This document shows, in pieces, positions 34,970 to 43,744 of a DNA stretch of 64,000 nucleotides. The stretch comes from Salinicoccus carnicancri Crm. GTDB taxonomy: Bacteria > Bacillota > Bacilli > Staphylococcales > Salinicoccaceae. The notes under the pieces were generated by a model. That model was not told where the DNA came from and did no database searches. It worked only from the letters and a program-made list of their open reading frames with translations. Location of the stretch: positions 186,001 through 250,000 of the forward strand of contig NZ_ANAM01000001.1 in NCBI RefSeq assembly GCF_000330705.1, given 5' to 3'. Each line of letters starts with the position of its first letter. Position 1 is the first letter of the stretch. The translations under genes and the position numbers were made by a program.

Positions 34970-35965
34970 ATGATGAGAACTGTTAAATCAAAAGGTTTCA
35001 TAGCGGGTGTATCATTCACACTGATGATTGCCGTATTCGGAATCCTGCTTGCCGAACTGCCTGTTTTCGAGTACATCGGACCTTTGGCAACCGCAATAAT
35101 ACTTGCATTTCTGTACCGTCAGATCTTTGGATATCCGTATAAAATTGCATCCGGAGTGCAATTTTCTTCAAAAATCCTGCTTCGGGCGGCCATCATACTA
35201 TATGGTCTCAAGCTGAATATAGATGTCATACTTTCAGAGGGGCTGACGCTGCTTGCCCAGTCTGTCATCGTCATCATCTTCTCAATTGTAATGTCATTCA
35301 TTCTGGCGAAGATGATGAGGGCAGACATGAATATCTCCATGCTGCTGGGGATCGGTACAGGGGTTTGCGGTGCGGCGGCAATAGCCGCTGTCGCCCCGAT
35401 ACTCAAATCCAAGGATGAGGATACAGCAATCAGCATCGGCATCATAGCACTGATGGGAACGCTTTTTTCAATCGCCTACATTTTCCTGAGACCCTACCTC
35501 CCGTTGGCAGCGGAAGATTACGGTTCTTGGGCAGGTCTCAGTCTGCATGAGCTTGCCCATGTTGCCCTCGCAGCAGAACCTGCCGGGACCGACGCATTAG
35601 CCATCGCATTGCTTGCAAAGTTATCGAGGGTATTTCTGCTGATTCCACTGTGTTTCGTACTGATTTTCGTCATGAGAAAAAGGGAGGGGGAAGAGAGTGT
35701 CAAAAAACTCCCATTCCCTTATTTCCTCATCGGTTTTGTGCTGATGAGCATTTTGAACAGCTATGTACTGGGGGGCTACATCACAATCCCCGAAAAGGTC
35801 ATGGAGAGCATTTCAGGCATAACCTCGCTGCTGCTTGCCATGGCAATGACCGCTCTCGGGCTGAACATCGATCTGAAGGATACGGTACACCGTGCCTCAA
35901 AACCTTTTGCAGTGATACTGGCTGTATCTGTCATGCTGTCAATATTTGTTTTCGTGATGATATAA
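34970..35965 (+). CDS. YeiH/UPF0324 family membrane protein (putative sulfate or sulfite exporter)
   Basis: Membrane protein of 331 residues with about ten helices. Family stretches are ILLRAAIILYGLKLN, GIGTGVCGAAAIAAVAPI and LSLHELAHVALAA. Members are annotated as putative sulfate exporters; the transported ion is not firmly shown. TATGGAGG precedes the AUG at 34970. Controlled probably by the divergent LysR. Confidence 0.85.
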   Translation: MMRTVKSKGFIAGVSFTLMIAVFGILLAELPVFEYIGPLATAIILAFLYRQIFGYPYKIASGVQFSSKILLRAAIILYGLKLNIDVILSEGLTLLAQSVIVIIFSIVMSFILAKMMRADMNISMLLGIGTGVCGAAAIAAVAPILKSKDEDTAISIGIIALMGTLFSIAYIFLRPYLPLAAEDYGSWAGLSLHELAHVALAAEPAGTDALAIALLAKLSRVFLLIPLCFVLIFVMRKREGEESVKKLPFPYFLIGFVLMSILNSYVLGGYITIPEKVMESISGITSLLLAMAMTALGLNIDLKDTVHRASKPFAVILAVSVMLSIFVFVMI

Positions 35966-35970
35966 AAAAT

Positions 35971-35993
35971 CCGCTCCCGGTTTTGGGGAGCGG
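35971..35993 (-). terminator. Hairpin after the yeiH-like gene, better placed as a minus-strand terminator
   Basis: CCGCTCCC pairs with GGGAGCGG. On the plus strand only CCTTTG follows, while on the minus strand the stem is followed by ATTTTTTATA. Its T-run therefore suits a transcript coming from the right. Confidence 0.55.
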
Positions 35994-36009
35994 CCTTTGA
36001 TACTGTCAC

Positions 36010-36138
36010 TTATCTAAGGTACTGTTCAACATTTTCATTGTTTGTCATGATAAGGAACACTTTGCCTTTATCCATTGCATATTCATATTTTTTGAGATTG
36101 ACAAATGGCCCCTGAATAATTAGTATTACAATATTATG
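36010..36138 (-). pseudogene. Possible short gene remnant on the minus strand
   Basis: An open stretch of about 43 codons reads FVNLKKYEYAMDKGKVFLIM then TNNENVEQYLR and a stop, just before a minus-strand terminator. It has no start codon with a ribosome site; the only AUG (36075) would give 21 residues. The composition looks protein-like, faintly like the end of YflT-type general stress proteins. Could be the tail of a lost gene or chance. Confidence 0.3.
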
Positions 36139-36167
36139 CTTGAATTAAAATGGAAGGTGGAAACATC

Positions 36168-37478
36168 ATGAATGCAGTATTAATCGCTGTTCTGGTCATG
36201 ATTGTCCTGAGTCTGCTCAGGCTGAATGTAGTGCTTGCCCTGTTCATCGGTGCGCTCGCAGGAGGGCTCACGGCGGGTATGCCGGTTGCGGATGTCATCA
36301 CTACATTCACCGGGGGCATTGTCGGTGGTGCTGAAATTGCGCTGAGCTATGCACTCCTCGGTGGATTTGCAGCACTGATTGCATACAGTGGCATCACTGA
36401 AGTACTGGTCGATTTCATCATCGGTGCTTTGAATAAAGACCGGTCGAAAAAAGCGAGGATTATCGCCAAGGTCTCCATCATTGCCGCACTGCTCACAGTT
36501 GCGGTGATGAGCCAGAATCTGATTCCGGTACACATTGCCTTTATACCCATCCTCATACCTCCGATACTCAGTCTGATGAATGAACTGGAAATCGACAGGC
36601 GTCTGATTGCCATCGTTCTGACATTCGGACTGACATTTCCGTATGTCTTACTGCCGGTCGGTTTCGGTCAGATATTCCAAAATACGATAGTGACGAGTTT
36701 TGATACAGTCGGGGTAGACATTGCATTCGGTGATGTCGCCCCGAACCTGATCCTTCCCGCCAGCGGCTTTGTTATCGGTCTCGTCATTGCTCTGTTTTAT
36801 TATAGGAAGAAAAGGAATTATGAAACGATTCAGCTTGCCACGCACCAGAAAAGGGAAGTCAGTACCGCAACAGTCATTACGGCAGTGTTGTCCATACTGG
36901 CAACATTCACCGTCCAGATTATGACGGATTCAATGATATTCGGGGCGCTCGCCGGAATCATGATATTCTTCCTGTCGTTCAGGTTTAAGTGGAAAAGTCT
37001 GGATGCCGAACTGATAAACGGCATACAGATGATGGCATATATAGGCATAGTAATGCTTGCAGCCAACGGTTTTGCCACAGTCATTACTGAAACGGGACAT
37101 GTCATGTCACTGGTGGAAGGGATAGCGGAAGCCCTGGCCGGCCAGAAAATAATGATTGTCATTTCCATGCTGCTGGTCGGACTGGTAGTAACGATGGGAA
37201 TCGGTTCATCTTTTGCGACGATACCGATCATTGCAAGTATATTCGTTCCCATGGGCATAGAGCTGGAACTTTCTATTCCGGCAATCATTGCAATCATCGG
37301 TACGGCAGGAGCTCTCGGGGATGCAGGTTCCCCGGCATCCGATTCCACCCTTGGCCCGACAGCCGGTCTCGATGCGGATGGACAACATGATCATATTTGG
37401 GACACATGTGTCCCAACCTTCATATTTTTGAATATTCCTGTACTGGTGACTGGTTTCATAGCAGGGATTGTCCTATGA
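36168..37478 (+). CDS. Na+/H+ antiporter family protein (NhaC/YuiF-like)
   Basis: Integral membrane carrier of 436 residues with about eleven helices. Diagnostic stretches are MSQNLIPVHIAFIPILIPP, GIGSSFATIPIIASIFVPMG and the end motif GDAGSPASDSTLGPT followed by NADGQHDHIWDTC-like residues. These match B. subtilis YuiF and related NhaC-like proteins. Some are thought to move amino acids instead, so the substrate is open. GAAGGTGG precedes the AUG at 36168. Confidence 0.82.
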   Translation: MNAVLIAVLVMIVLSLLRLNVVLALFIGALAGGLTAGMPVADVITTFTGGIVGGAEIALSYALLGGFAALIAYSGITEVLVDFIIGALNKDRSKKARIIAKVSIIAALLTVAVMSQNLIPVHIAFIPILIPPILSLMNELEIDRRLIAIVLTFGLTFPYVLLPVGFGQIFQNTIVTSFDTVGVDIAFGDVAPNLILPASGFVIGLVIALFYYRKKRNYETIQLATHQKREVSTATVITAVLSILATFTVQIMTDSMIFGALAGIMIFFLSFRFKWKSLDAELINGIQMMAYIGIVMLAANGFATVITETGHVMSLVEGIAEALAGQKIMIVISMLLVGLVVTMGIGSSFATIPIIASIFVPMGIELELSIPAIIAIIGTAGALGDAGSPASDSTLGPTAGLDADGQHDHIWDTCVPTFIFLNIPVLVTGFIAGIVL

Positions 37479-37488
37479 TCGGACATAC

Positions 37489-37514
37489 AGATCCATTACC
37501 GCGGTAATGGATCT
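37489..37514. repeat. 26-bp perfect palindrome between antiporter and MATE genes
   Basis: AGATCCATTACCG and its exact reverse complement meet without a spacer, 10 bases after the antiporter stop and 32 before the MATE start. The following bases lack a T-run, so it is either a weak terminator or an operator for the MATE gene. Confidence 0.6.
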
Positions 37515-37546
37515 ATTAGTGAAAAATACCGGAACGGAGCAGAAAA

Positions 37547-38917
37547 ATGTATCATACAGATTCAAAAAGGGAAATGTACGCCATTCTTATGCGTATACTA
37601 TGGCCCATACTCATCACCCAGATACTCCTTTATTCCATGAATATGATCGATACGATGATGTCCGGCCGTGCAAGTGTCGAAGACCTTGCAGGAGTTGCCA
37701 TAGGGTCCAGTTTCTGGGCGCCGGTTTCCACAGGCATCAACGGCATACTGCTTGCGGTGACAGCAATCGTTGCAAATCTGATGGGGGCGGATGAGAAAGA
37801 GAAGGTGCACAATACTGTAACGCAGGCGATGTATATTGCAGTGGCCATTGCAGTGATCGTACTGCTCTCGGGATTGTTCTTCCTTGATGACCTGCTCAGG
37901 ATGATGGATCTTGCTGCGGACGTACATGATATCTCCTATCATTATCTCATTGGACTGTCCACCGGTATAATACCGTTATTCCTGTTCAGTGTGCTGCGGA
38001 ATTTCATTGATGCGCAGGGGCTTACAAGAGTATCGCTATACGTTATTTCCATGTCTCTTCCGCTCAATGTCTTCTTCAATTATTCATTGATTTTCGGGAA
38101 CTTCGGGTTCCCGGAACTCGGTGGTATCGGAGCGGGATATGCGACAGCCATCACATACTGGCTCATTTTTTTCATCGCCGTATTCATGACTTTCAAAGTT
38201 GAAATGCTTGCGGCATTTAAACTGTTCAGGAGGATGGCAGTGCCATCACCGGAAGTGATGATCCACCATCTGAAGATCGGCATCCCGATCGGTGTGCTTC
38301 TATTTGTGGAAACGAGCATTTTTTCACTGATGACACTTCTCATCGGCATCATGTTCACAACTGATATCATTGCCGCGAACCAGATTGTCCTCAACTTCAC
38401 GACAATGCTTTTCATGCTGCCGCTGAGTATATCGATGGCAATGACCATCGTGATCGGTTTCAGTGCAGGAGGGGGCAGGTTCCATGATGCCAGGCGTTAT
38501 AAAATGATGGGGCTCGCAACAAGCCTCGCCTTGATTTCTGCCTCTTCCCTGCTGCTGTACATCTTCAGGGAGCAGATTTCATATTTCTACACTGATGATC
38601 CGGCAGTGGTGGCCATTGCTTCACCGCTGTTTCTATTCGCCATCATCTACCAGGTGTCGGATGCTCTTCAGGCCCTGTTCCACGGTGTGCTCCGAGGATA
38701 TAAGGATGTCATCATCCCGTCCGTTATTGCGGTCGTCTCATATTGGCCCGTCGGCCTCACCGCAGGATATCTCCTGGCGGCATACACAGCACTTGGGGTG
38801 TATGGTTTCTGGATTGGCATTTCACTCGGCCTGACATGTGCAGCTGCCGGATTTTTCATGCGGCTCTTTACCATTGAGAAAAGAAATATGTTTGGACAGG
38901 GGGAAAGCGCGCAATAG
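37547..38917 (+). CDS. MATE-family efflux protein
   Basis: Twelve-helix multidrug and toxin extrusion carrier, 456 residues, driven by Na+ or H+. The N-terminal half has ILWPILITQILLYSMNMIDT and GRASVEDLAGVAIGSSFW, and the second half repeats the fold (IGIPIGVLLFVETSIFS). DALQALFHGVLRGYKD is typical of the DinF/NorM group. The substrate is unknown. A large palindrome precedes it. The SDR pseudogene follows 35 bases later. Confidence 0.9.
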   Translation: MYHTDSKREMYAILMRILWPILITQILLYSMNMIDTMMSGRASVEDLAGVAIGSSFWAPVSTGINGILLAVTAIVANLMGADEKEKVHNTVTQAMYIAVAIAVIVLLSGLFFLDDLLRMMDLAADVHDISYHYLIGLSTGIIPLFLFSVLRNFIDAQGLTRVSLYVISMSLPLNVFFNYSLIFGNFGFPELGGIGAGYATAITYWLIFFIAVFMTFKVEMLAAFKLFRRMAVPSPEVMIHHLKIGIPIGVLLFVETSIFSLMTLLIGIMFTTDIIAANQIVLNFTTMLFMLPLSISMAMTIVIGFSAGGGRFHDARRYKMMGLATSLALISASSLLLYIFREQISYFYTDDPAVVAIASPLFLFAIIYQVSDALQALFHGVLRGYKDVIIPSVIAVVSYWPVGLTAGYLLAAYTALGVYGFWIGISLGLTCAAAGFFMRLFTIEKRNMFGQGESAQ

Positions 38918-38952
38918 TAGAGTACTCTGTATCATATAGGAGGGATACTTGA

Positions 38953-39154
38953 ATGGCTGAAATGAGTAACCCTTTATATAAGCATTACGATGGCAAGTTT
39001 GAAAAGCAGGAACAGCCATATCCGGGTGTGCAGAATAAAATGCATCCGGTGCCCGACTGCGGCGAGGAGTCATATGCTGTTCGCGTTGGACAGTGCGAGT
39101 TTCACGACAGGGCAGGTGTATGGTATTACAGGCGGGACACCGATCAATCAGTAA
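38953..39154 (+). pseudogene. Short-chain dehydrogenase (general stress type), internal deletion
   Basis: The first about 41 codons (38953-39075) read as the N terminus of YhdF/YdaD-type stress dehydrogenases, with KQEQPYPGVQNKMHPVPD, and have a good GGAGGG ribosome site. At 39074 the sequence jumps, in the +1 frame, to a typical C terminus of the same family: LDSASFTTGQVYGITGGTPI, with a stop at 39152. About 210 central codons, including the catalytic Tyr and Lys, are missing. A simple internal deletion explains this. A terminator follows. Confidence 0.8.
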
Positions 39155-39159
39155 CGAAA

Positions 39160-39192
39160 GAATCCTCCAACTTCTTGTTGGAGGATTCTTCT
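39160..39192. terminator. Bidirectional terminator
   Basis: GAATCCTCCAAC / GTTGGAGGATTC with a TTCTT loop, between the pseudogene and the convergent aldehyde dehydrogenase gene. Confidence 0.88.
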
Positions 39193-40552
39193 ATCTCATC
39201 ATCAACCGAATGAGCTTCCTGAAGATTTTTGCATCAGGATATCTGAAGGGTATATCAAACCGTGTGGTCTGCTTCAGTATGCTTTTATCATGGGTGAATG
39301 TGTCGAACGAATATTTGCCGTGATATTTTCCCATCCCGCTGTTACCGCGTCCGCCGAACGGCAGGTATGGTGTGGCCAGGTGGAACATGGCATCATTCAC
39401 TGCACCGCCGCCGAACGGTACATCCTTGATGACGGTTTCGATTTCAGATTCATTTTCGCTGAAAATGTATAATGCAAGCGGATCCTGCATGTCACGCAGA
39501 TCCAGCACTGCTTTATCCAGACTGCCGTAGGAAAGGACAGGCAGTACAGGACCGAAAATCTCTTCCTGCATTGACGGATGGTCGAATTCCACATTGTCAA
39601 TTATCGCGGGTTCGATTCTACGGTTTACGGCATCTGTGCGGCCACCGTATACGATATCCCCTTGAATCAGCCGTTTGATCCTGTCGAAATGACTGCCGTT
39701 CACTATGCTCATATATCTGCCGTGCCGGAAATCCTCATTGTAGAATCTGTGAGTATAGTACTTCAAGTGCTCCAGCAGTGCATTTTTTATGGATTCTTCG
39801 GCATACACGAAGTCCGGTGCCACACAGGTCTGGCCGGCATTGGAAAATTTTGCCCAGGCAATCCGCTTGGCCGCAAGTTTCAAATCCGCATTCGCAGTGA
39901 CGATCGCCGGCGATTTTCCACCGAGTTCAAGCGTGACGGGAATGAGGTTTTCTGCAGCATTTTTCATTACAATCTTACCAACATGGGTGCTGCCTGTGTA
40001 GAATATATAGTCAAAAGGCAGTTTGAGCAATGCCTGGTTGGTTTCTATGCCGCCTTCGGCAGCATATATATATTCGGAAGGAAAGATGCGTTCCATGATC
40101 CTGGTGATGACTTCTGCGACCATGGGCGTGTGTTCGGAAGGTTTCAGAACGGCAGTATTTCCTGCACTGATGGCACCAATCAGAGGTGAAATTGTCAGAT
40201 TGAACGGATAGTTCCATGGTGCGATGATCAGGGTCACCCCGTAGGGTTCTTTATATATAGCCGATGTTGAGCCGATGTGGGTGATGGGAGTCTTCACTTT
40301 CGTTGTTCCAGCCCAGTCTTCCAGGTGCTTTACTGCGTGGTTGATTTCAGTGTAGACGATGCCAATTTCAGTCATGTATGTGTCGGGTTTCTGTTTGTTG
40401 AAATCAGCAAGCATAGCTTCGGCCAGTTCATTCTCATAGTATTTAATTCCGCGCTTCAGCTGTTTCAGGGCATCTATCCTGAACTTTACATCCTTTGATT
40501 TTCCTGATTGATAGAATTGCTTTTGTCTGGCATAGATTGATTCATACATCAT
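39191..40552 (-). CDS. Aldehyde dehydrogenase (class 3, YwdH-like)
   Basis: NAD(P)-dependent oxidation of aldehydes to acids. The sequence has 453 residues, the short class without an N-terminal extension. APWNYPFNLTISPL and the Glu in VTLELGGKSPAIV (near residue 208) precede the catalytic Cys in FSNAGQTCVAPDFV (near 242). EEIFGPVLPVL and the PFGGRGNSGMGKYHGKYSF end are typical. GAGGAGTGG precedes two adjacent AUG codons. Probably detoxifies medium-chain aldehydes. Single gene. Confidence 0.93.
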   Translation of the reverse strand: MMYESIYARQKQFYQSGKSKDVKFRIDALKQLKRGIKYYENELAEAMLADFNKQKPDTYMTEIGIVYTEINHAVKHLEDWAGTTKVKTPITHIGSTSAIYKEPYGVTLIIAPWNYPFNLTISPLIGAISAGNTAVLKPSEHTPMVAEVITRIMERIFPSEYIYAAEGGIETNQALLKLPFDYIFYTGSTHVGKIVMKNAAENLIPVTLELGGKSPAIVTANADLKLAAKRIAWAKFSNAGQTCVAPDFVYAEESIKNALLEHLKYYTHRFYNEDFRHGRYMSIVNGSHFDRIKRLIQGDIVYGGRTDAVNRRIEPAIIDNVEFDHPSMQEEIFGPVLPVLSYGSLDKAVLDLRDMQDPLALYIFSENESEIETVIKDVPFGGGAVNDAMFHLATPYLPFGGRGNSGMGKYHGKYSFDTFTHDKSILKQTTRFDIPFRYPDAKIFRKLIRLMMR

Positions 40553-40703
40553 TTACCACTCCTCACAGTAAACTGGTACCCATTTCTTCTGCTTTTAATG
40601 TTGTAAAATACCTTTGGTTTGCATGTGTTGCAAGTCACCGTTCCCGTCAGAGGGCAGAAAAACCTTCAATGCCGGGGTATAAGACAGGTTTAGTGAAAAA
40701 ACA

Positions 40704-40731
40704 TTGCAAATTTTCCGTTTCTCCATATAAC
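40704..40731 (+). promoter_or_regulatory. Promoter of the first small HTH-like gene
   Basis: TTGCAA, 16 bases, TATAAC, about 30 bases before the start at 40761. Confidence 0.45.
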
Positions 40732-40760
40732 TGAATTATGTATGTGAAGCGGGTGATGTG

Positions 40761-40940
40761 ATGGAGACGGAATCCAGGATTACAGAGGGCAGGCTGACGG
40801 CGTATCAGATCAGTGAGGCACTGGGGATATGCATTGAGACGGCAAGCGATCTGTTGGAAGAAAAACTGAAAATCGATGATTTGGATCAGGAGGTAAGAGA
40901 CAGGGCCAAAATGCTGGAACAGGCATTGTTCGGCCAGTAA
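40761..40940 (+). CDS. Small HTH-like protein, paralogue A (59 residues)
   Basis: Acidic protein of 59 residues with GRLTAYQISEALGICIETAS, which looks like a helix-turn-helix, then a helix LDQEVRDRAKMLEQAL. It is clearly related to the next small protein over most of its length (both carry LTAYQIS, a following E/D pair and a K-L-rich end). The start is the AUG at 40761; the ribosome site is weak. It has its own promoter. A hairpin without a T-run follows (40943-40966). No known family is recognised. Confidence 0.68.
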   Translation: METESRITEGRLTAYQISEALGICIETASDLLEEKLKIDDLDQEVRDRAKMLEQALFGQ

Positions 40941-41008
40941 AGTCCCGCTTTTCGAAAGGGGGACATGTGGTTTCTGATCTGGGTAGCAGTCCCTTGTTTT
41001 CGTTTTCA

Positions 41009-41036
41009 TTGTCAATAATTCATCATGTGGTATAAT
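41009..41036 (+). promoter_or_regulatory. Promoter of the second small HTH-like gene
   Basis: TTGTCA, 16 bases, and a perfect TATAAT, 42 bases before the start at 41078. Confidence 0.6.
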
Positions 41037-41077
41037 TGAACTTGCTTCAGGAGAATTGATTGGGGGAAGGTGAAATT

Positions 41078-41260
41078 ATGGATACAGGTTTGAATTTAGA
41101 ATTGCTGACTGAAAAACTGACAGCATATCAGATCAGTCGTGCGGTGGATATTTCCATAGATGACGCTCAATCAATCATCGATAAAGAAATAGATCATGAA
41201 GAGTTGGATAAAGAAACAGTTGAAAAACTCAAGACGTTAAGTGATAAATTGAACAACTGA
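41078..41260 (+). CDS. Small HTH-like protein, paralogue B (60 residues)
   Basis: A 60-residue acidic protein with LTEKLTAYQISRAVDISIDD as helix-turn-helix-like core and LDKETVEKLKTLSDKLN as C-terminal helix. Paralogue of the gene 320 bases upstream. GGGGAAGGTG lies before the AUG at 41078. It has its own promoter and its own terminator, so each copy is transcribed separately. Such short proteins could be DNA-binding or antitoxin-like, but no partner toxin is adjacent. Confidence 0.72.
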   Translation: MDTGLNLELLTEKLTAYQISRAVDISIDDAQSIIDKEIDHEELDKETVEKLKTLSDKLNN

Positions 41261-41262
41261 TC

Positions 41263-41289
41263 AGCTGGGCCGGGGGCTCAGCTTTTTTA
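41263..41289 (+). terminator. Terminator after paralogue B
   Basis: AGCTGGGC / GCTCAGCT stem with one G-U pair, then T6. Confidence 0.82.
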
Positions 41290-41370
41290 TTACGACTTTA
41301 GATGGTTTTAAAGCCAACTGCGGGATGATACGATTGATTTAATCAGCAACCTATGAAAAGGAGACTTTCA

Positions 41371-41904
41371 ATGAACCTGCTTGTCATATCCGGGAGCGCC
41401 TTTCCCGGCTCCCACACCAATGCGGTTGCCCGTCTTATAGAATCCCTGGTTGAACAGCCTGAACATAAAGTGACCTTGGTCGATCTATGCGGCTGGGACA
41501 TCCCGGTTCTCGGCCAGGGGAAAACAGTGGATGTCGGGGAACTGAAGCGTCTTGCATATGAAGCGGACGCAATGATGATTGGAACACCGAATTATCATAC
41601 TTCCTATTCGGGCATTTTAAAGAATGCTCTGGATCATCTTTCGATAAATGAATTTGAAATGAAACCGGTCGGCCTCTTCTGCAACAGCGGCGGCATGAGG
41701 AATTCCGATCCACTTACGCAGCTGAGAATGGTGATGAGAGGCGTCCATGCAATGGTGATACCCACCCAGGCTTCGACGTGCGACTCGGATTTTGTGAAAA
41801 CGGACGAGGGGCTTATCCTCGAAAATGAGCAGATTAGAGAACGTCTGAGCATAATGATAGACACACTTGTAAAACAGACATATTCGGAAACGGTAAGCAT
41901 CTGA
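41371..41904 (+). CDS. NAD(P)H-dependent FMN reductase
   Basis: Flavodoxin-like reductase, 177 residues. The phosphate loop is ISGSAFPGSHTNAVARLIE and the flavin loop is GTPNYHTSYSGILKNALDHL, as in SsuE/azoreductase relatives. AAAGGAGA precedes the AUG at 41371. Unlike the copy at 16.7 kb, it has no monooxygenase partner, so it may be a general flavin or quinone reductase. Its last codons form the terminator stem. Confidence 0.88.
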   Translation: MNLLVISGSAFPGSHTNAVARLIESLVEQPEHKVTLVDLCGWDIPVLGQGKTVDVGELKRLAYEADAMMIGTPNYHTSYSGILKNALDHLSINEFEMKPVGLFCNSGGMRNSDPLTQLRMVMRGVHAMVIPTQASTCDSDFVKTDEGLILENEQIRERLSIMIDTLVKQTYSETVSI

Positions 41905-41924
41905 ACAGGGTGCTTACTTTTTTT
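41893..41924 (+). terminator. Terminator overlapping the FMN reductase stop
   Basis: GTAAGCATC pairs with GGTGCTTAC across the stop codon, then T7. Confidence 0.85.
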
Positions 41925-41980
41925 AGGGTTATGGGCTAGAATGGTGTAATGAGTGAACTTAAAATAAGGGAAAATGAAAA

Positions 41981-42769
41981 ATGAAACAAAAAACGAAGCA
42001 GGATATTCCGATCCTTATATTGTTGGGTGTGATGGTGGTGTTCTTCGTCGCCTTCCTGATTTCTGAGACGACTCTTATGGACAGGGAGGAAAAATATATC
42101 CATAGCTTTGAATCGGCGGTGGATGCTCAGCTGGAGAGCAGTACTCAGGATGTGAAGCTTGAGGGTGACGGTGCAGTCGAAGCAGATGAGGAGGATATCA
42201 GAAATGCAATGGATATCGGACGGAGCAGCACCGATTTCCAGTTCCTGAAACTGGATGAAACAGCGGATCTGACACCTGAACAGCTGAATGAATCCCTTGA
42301 GGGCAAGGGAATCCTCGAAGGACTGGGAGAGACCTTCCACGCTGCACAGGAACAATATGGCCTGAATGCCCTGTATCTGATCAGCCATGCGCAGATAGAA
42401 ACCGGGAATGGCAGGTCCTCCCTTGCAGGAGGGATCGAAGTGGGGGATACCACTTATTACAATTTCTTCGGCATAGGTGCATTTGATAAAAAAGCTGTGT
42501 CGGAAGGCTCCGGTTATGCAGCTGAATCTGACTGGTCAACCCCTGAGAAGGCTATCATGGGAGGTGCCCGTTTCATAAGTGAAAATTATGTGTCGAACGG
42601 GCAGGATACACTTTACACGATGCGGTGGAATCCTGAAAATCCGGGGGAGCACCTGTACGCCACGGATATACACTGGGCGGTCAAAATCGGAAATATCATG
42701 GAGAGTCACTATAATGCACGCGGATTGTCAGCGGGTGAATTCCACAAGGATTATTATACAAAAGAGTAA
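41981..42769 (+). CDS. Membrane-anchored glucosaminidase (SagB-like)
   Basis: Cell-wall hydrolase that cuts glycan strands of peptidoglycan. The N-terminal membrane anchor (PILILLGVMVVFFVAFLI) keeps it at the outer face. The glucosaminidase domain starts near residue 120; the catalytic Glu is in ISHAQIETGNG, and YYNFFGIGAFD and the WNPENPGEHLYATDIHWA stretch are typical. S. aureus SagB has this layout and trims nascent glycan strands. Single gene with its own terminator. Confidence 0.87.
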   Translation: MKQKTKQDIPILILLGVMVVFFVAFLISETTLMDREEKYIHSFESAVDAQLESSTQDVKLEGDGAVEADEEDIRNAMDIGRSSTDFQFLKLDETADLTPEQLNESLEGKGILEGLGETFHAAQEQYGLNALYLISHAQIETGNGRSSLAGGIEVGDTTYYNFFGIGAFDKKAVSEGSGYAAESDWSTPEKAIMGGARFISENYVSNGQDTLYTMRWNPENPGEHLYATDIHWAVKIGNIMESHYNARGLSAGEFHKDYYTKE

Positions 42770-42796
42770 AAAGCACTCCAGACGGAGTGCTTTTCT
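42768..42796. terminator. Bidirectional terminator
   Basis: AAAAGCACTCC / GGAGTGCTTTT with an AGAC loop, between convergent sagB-like and fdhD genes. Confidence 0.9.
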
Positions 42797-43592
42797 ATAT
42801 GCTGTCACCGGTTGGGACAACGCGCCACGGATGACTGTAAATATTGAATGAACTGCCCCGTATGAAGCCGACTGCCGTAATGTTCAGGTCTTCTGCAAGC
42901 CTGATGGCAAGGTCTGTAGGTGCCGATTTGCTGAGGACGATGCCCACACCGATTTTGGCTGCTTTTGTCAGCACCTCTGAAGAGATGCGCCCGCTGAATA
43001 CGAGTATCTTGTCAGAGACGGGTATCCTGTTTTCAATGCAGTAGCCGTACAGTTTGTCCAGTGCGTTATGCCTGCCGATATCTCCGCGGTGCACAATCAT
43101 CTCCCGGGCGGTACCAAGGCTTGCATTGTGTATGCCTCCGGTCTTCTTGAAAATGGTGCTGGTGTCCTGCATTTCCTTCATCAGTGCAGTGCATTGCTCC
43201 GGCGTTACGGTTGTTTTTGACATCGATACTTTGGCGGTATCGACATCGCTCTGGAAATAGAACTGCCGGCTCTTCCCGCAGCAGGATCCGAGTATTCTCC
43301 TGGAATACGTAAAATGATCGGTCGGGACATGGCTGCTCAGTTCTATATGACAGAATCCCCCGTGGTCATCCAGGTTCATCGACTTGATGTCACTGTATTT
43401 TCGGATGGCGCCTTCAGATGCCAAAAAGCCCATGATGAGTTCCTCCAAATGGTCGGGAGAACAGACAAGTGTAGCGAACTCGATATTATTTATATAGATC
43501 GTCATAGGGAATTCTTCAGCAATTGCATCGTTCGTCTCCTCGAATGCCCCGTTGTCATATCTGACGATTTTCCTTTCTGAAGTGATGTCCAA
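42795..43592 (-). CDS. fdhD: Formate dehydrogenase accessory sulfurtransferase FdhD
   Basis: Transfers sulfur to the molybdenum cofactor, needed for active formate dehydrogenase-type enzymes. The Cys pair in RRILGSCCGKS (near residue 105) is the sulfur relay site; GGIHNASLG and HRGDIGRHNALDKLYG are typical. It starts with UUG, with GGAGG eight bases upstream. It is divergent from the MFS carrier and YdeP-type molybdoenzyme genes, which supports a joint role. A cre-like sequence (TGAAAGCGCTTTAT near 43625-43638) lies in the gap. Confidence 0.94.
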   Translation of the reverse strand: MDITSERKIVRYDNGAFEETNDAIAEEFPMTIYINNIEFATLVCSPDHLEELIMGFLASEGAIRKYSDIKSMNLDDHGGFCHIELSSHVPTDHFTYSRRILGSCCGKSRQFYFQSDVDTAKVSMSKTTVTPEQCTALMKEMQDTSTIFKKTGGIHNASLGTAREMIVHRGDIGRHNALDKLYGYCIENRIPVSDKILVFSGRISSEVLTKAAKIGVGIVLSKSAPTDLAIRLAEDLNITAVGFIRGSSFNIYSHPWRVVPTGDSI

Positions 43593-43744
43593 AATAACGA
43601 CCTCCTTTTTTGCAGATTATATATTGAAAGCGCTTTATTTGTTCAATATAATATTCATTAACCGAACTTCAGCATATGACCGCGCATATATTATAGCATG
43701 ATTCAGTGTTTGTTACGTCAATAAATTAAAACGGGGGAAATGAT

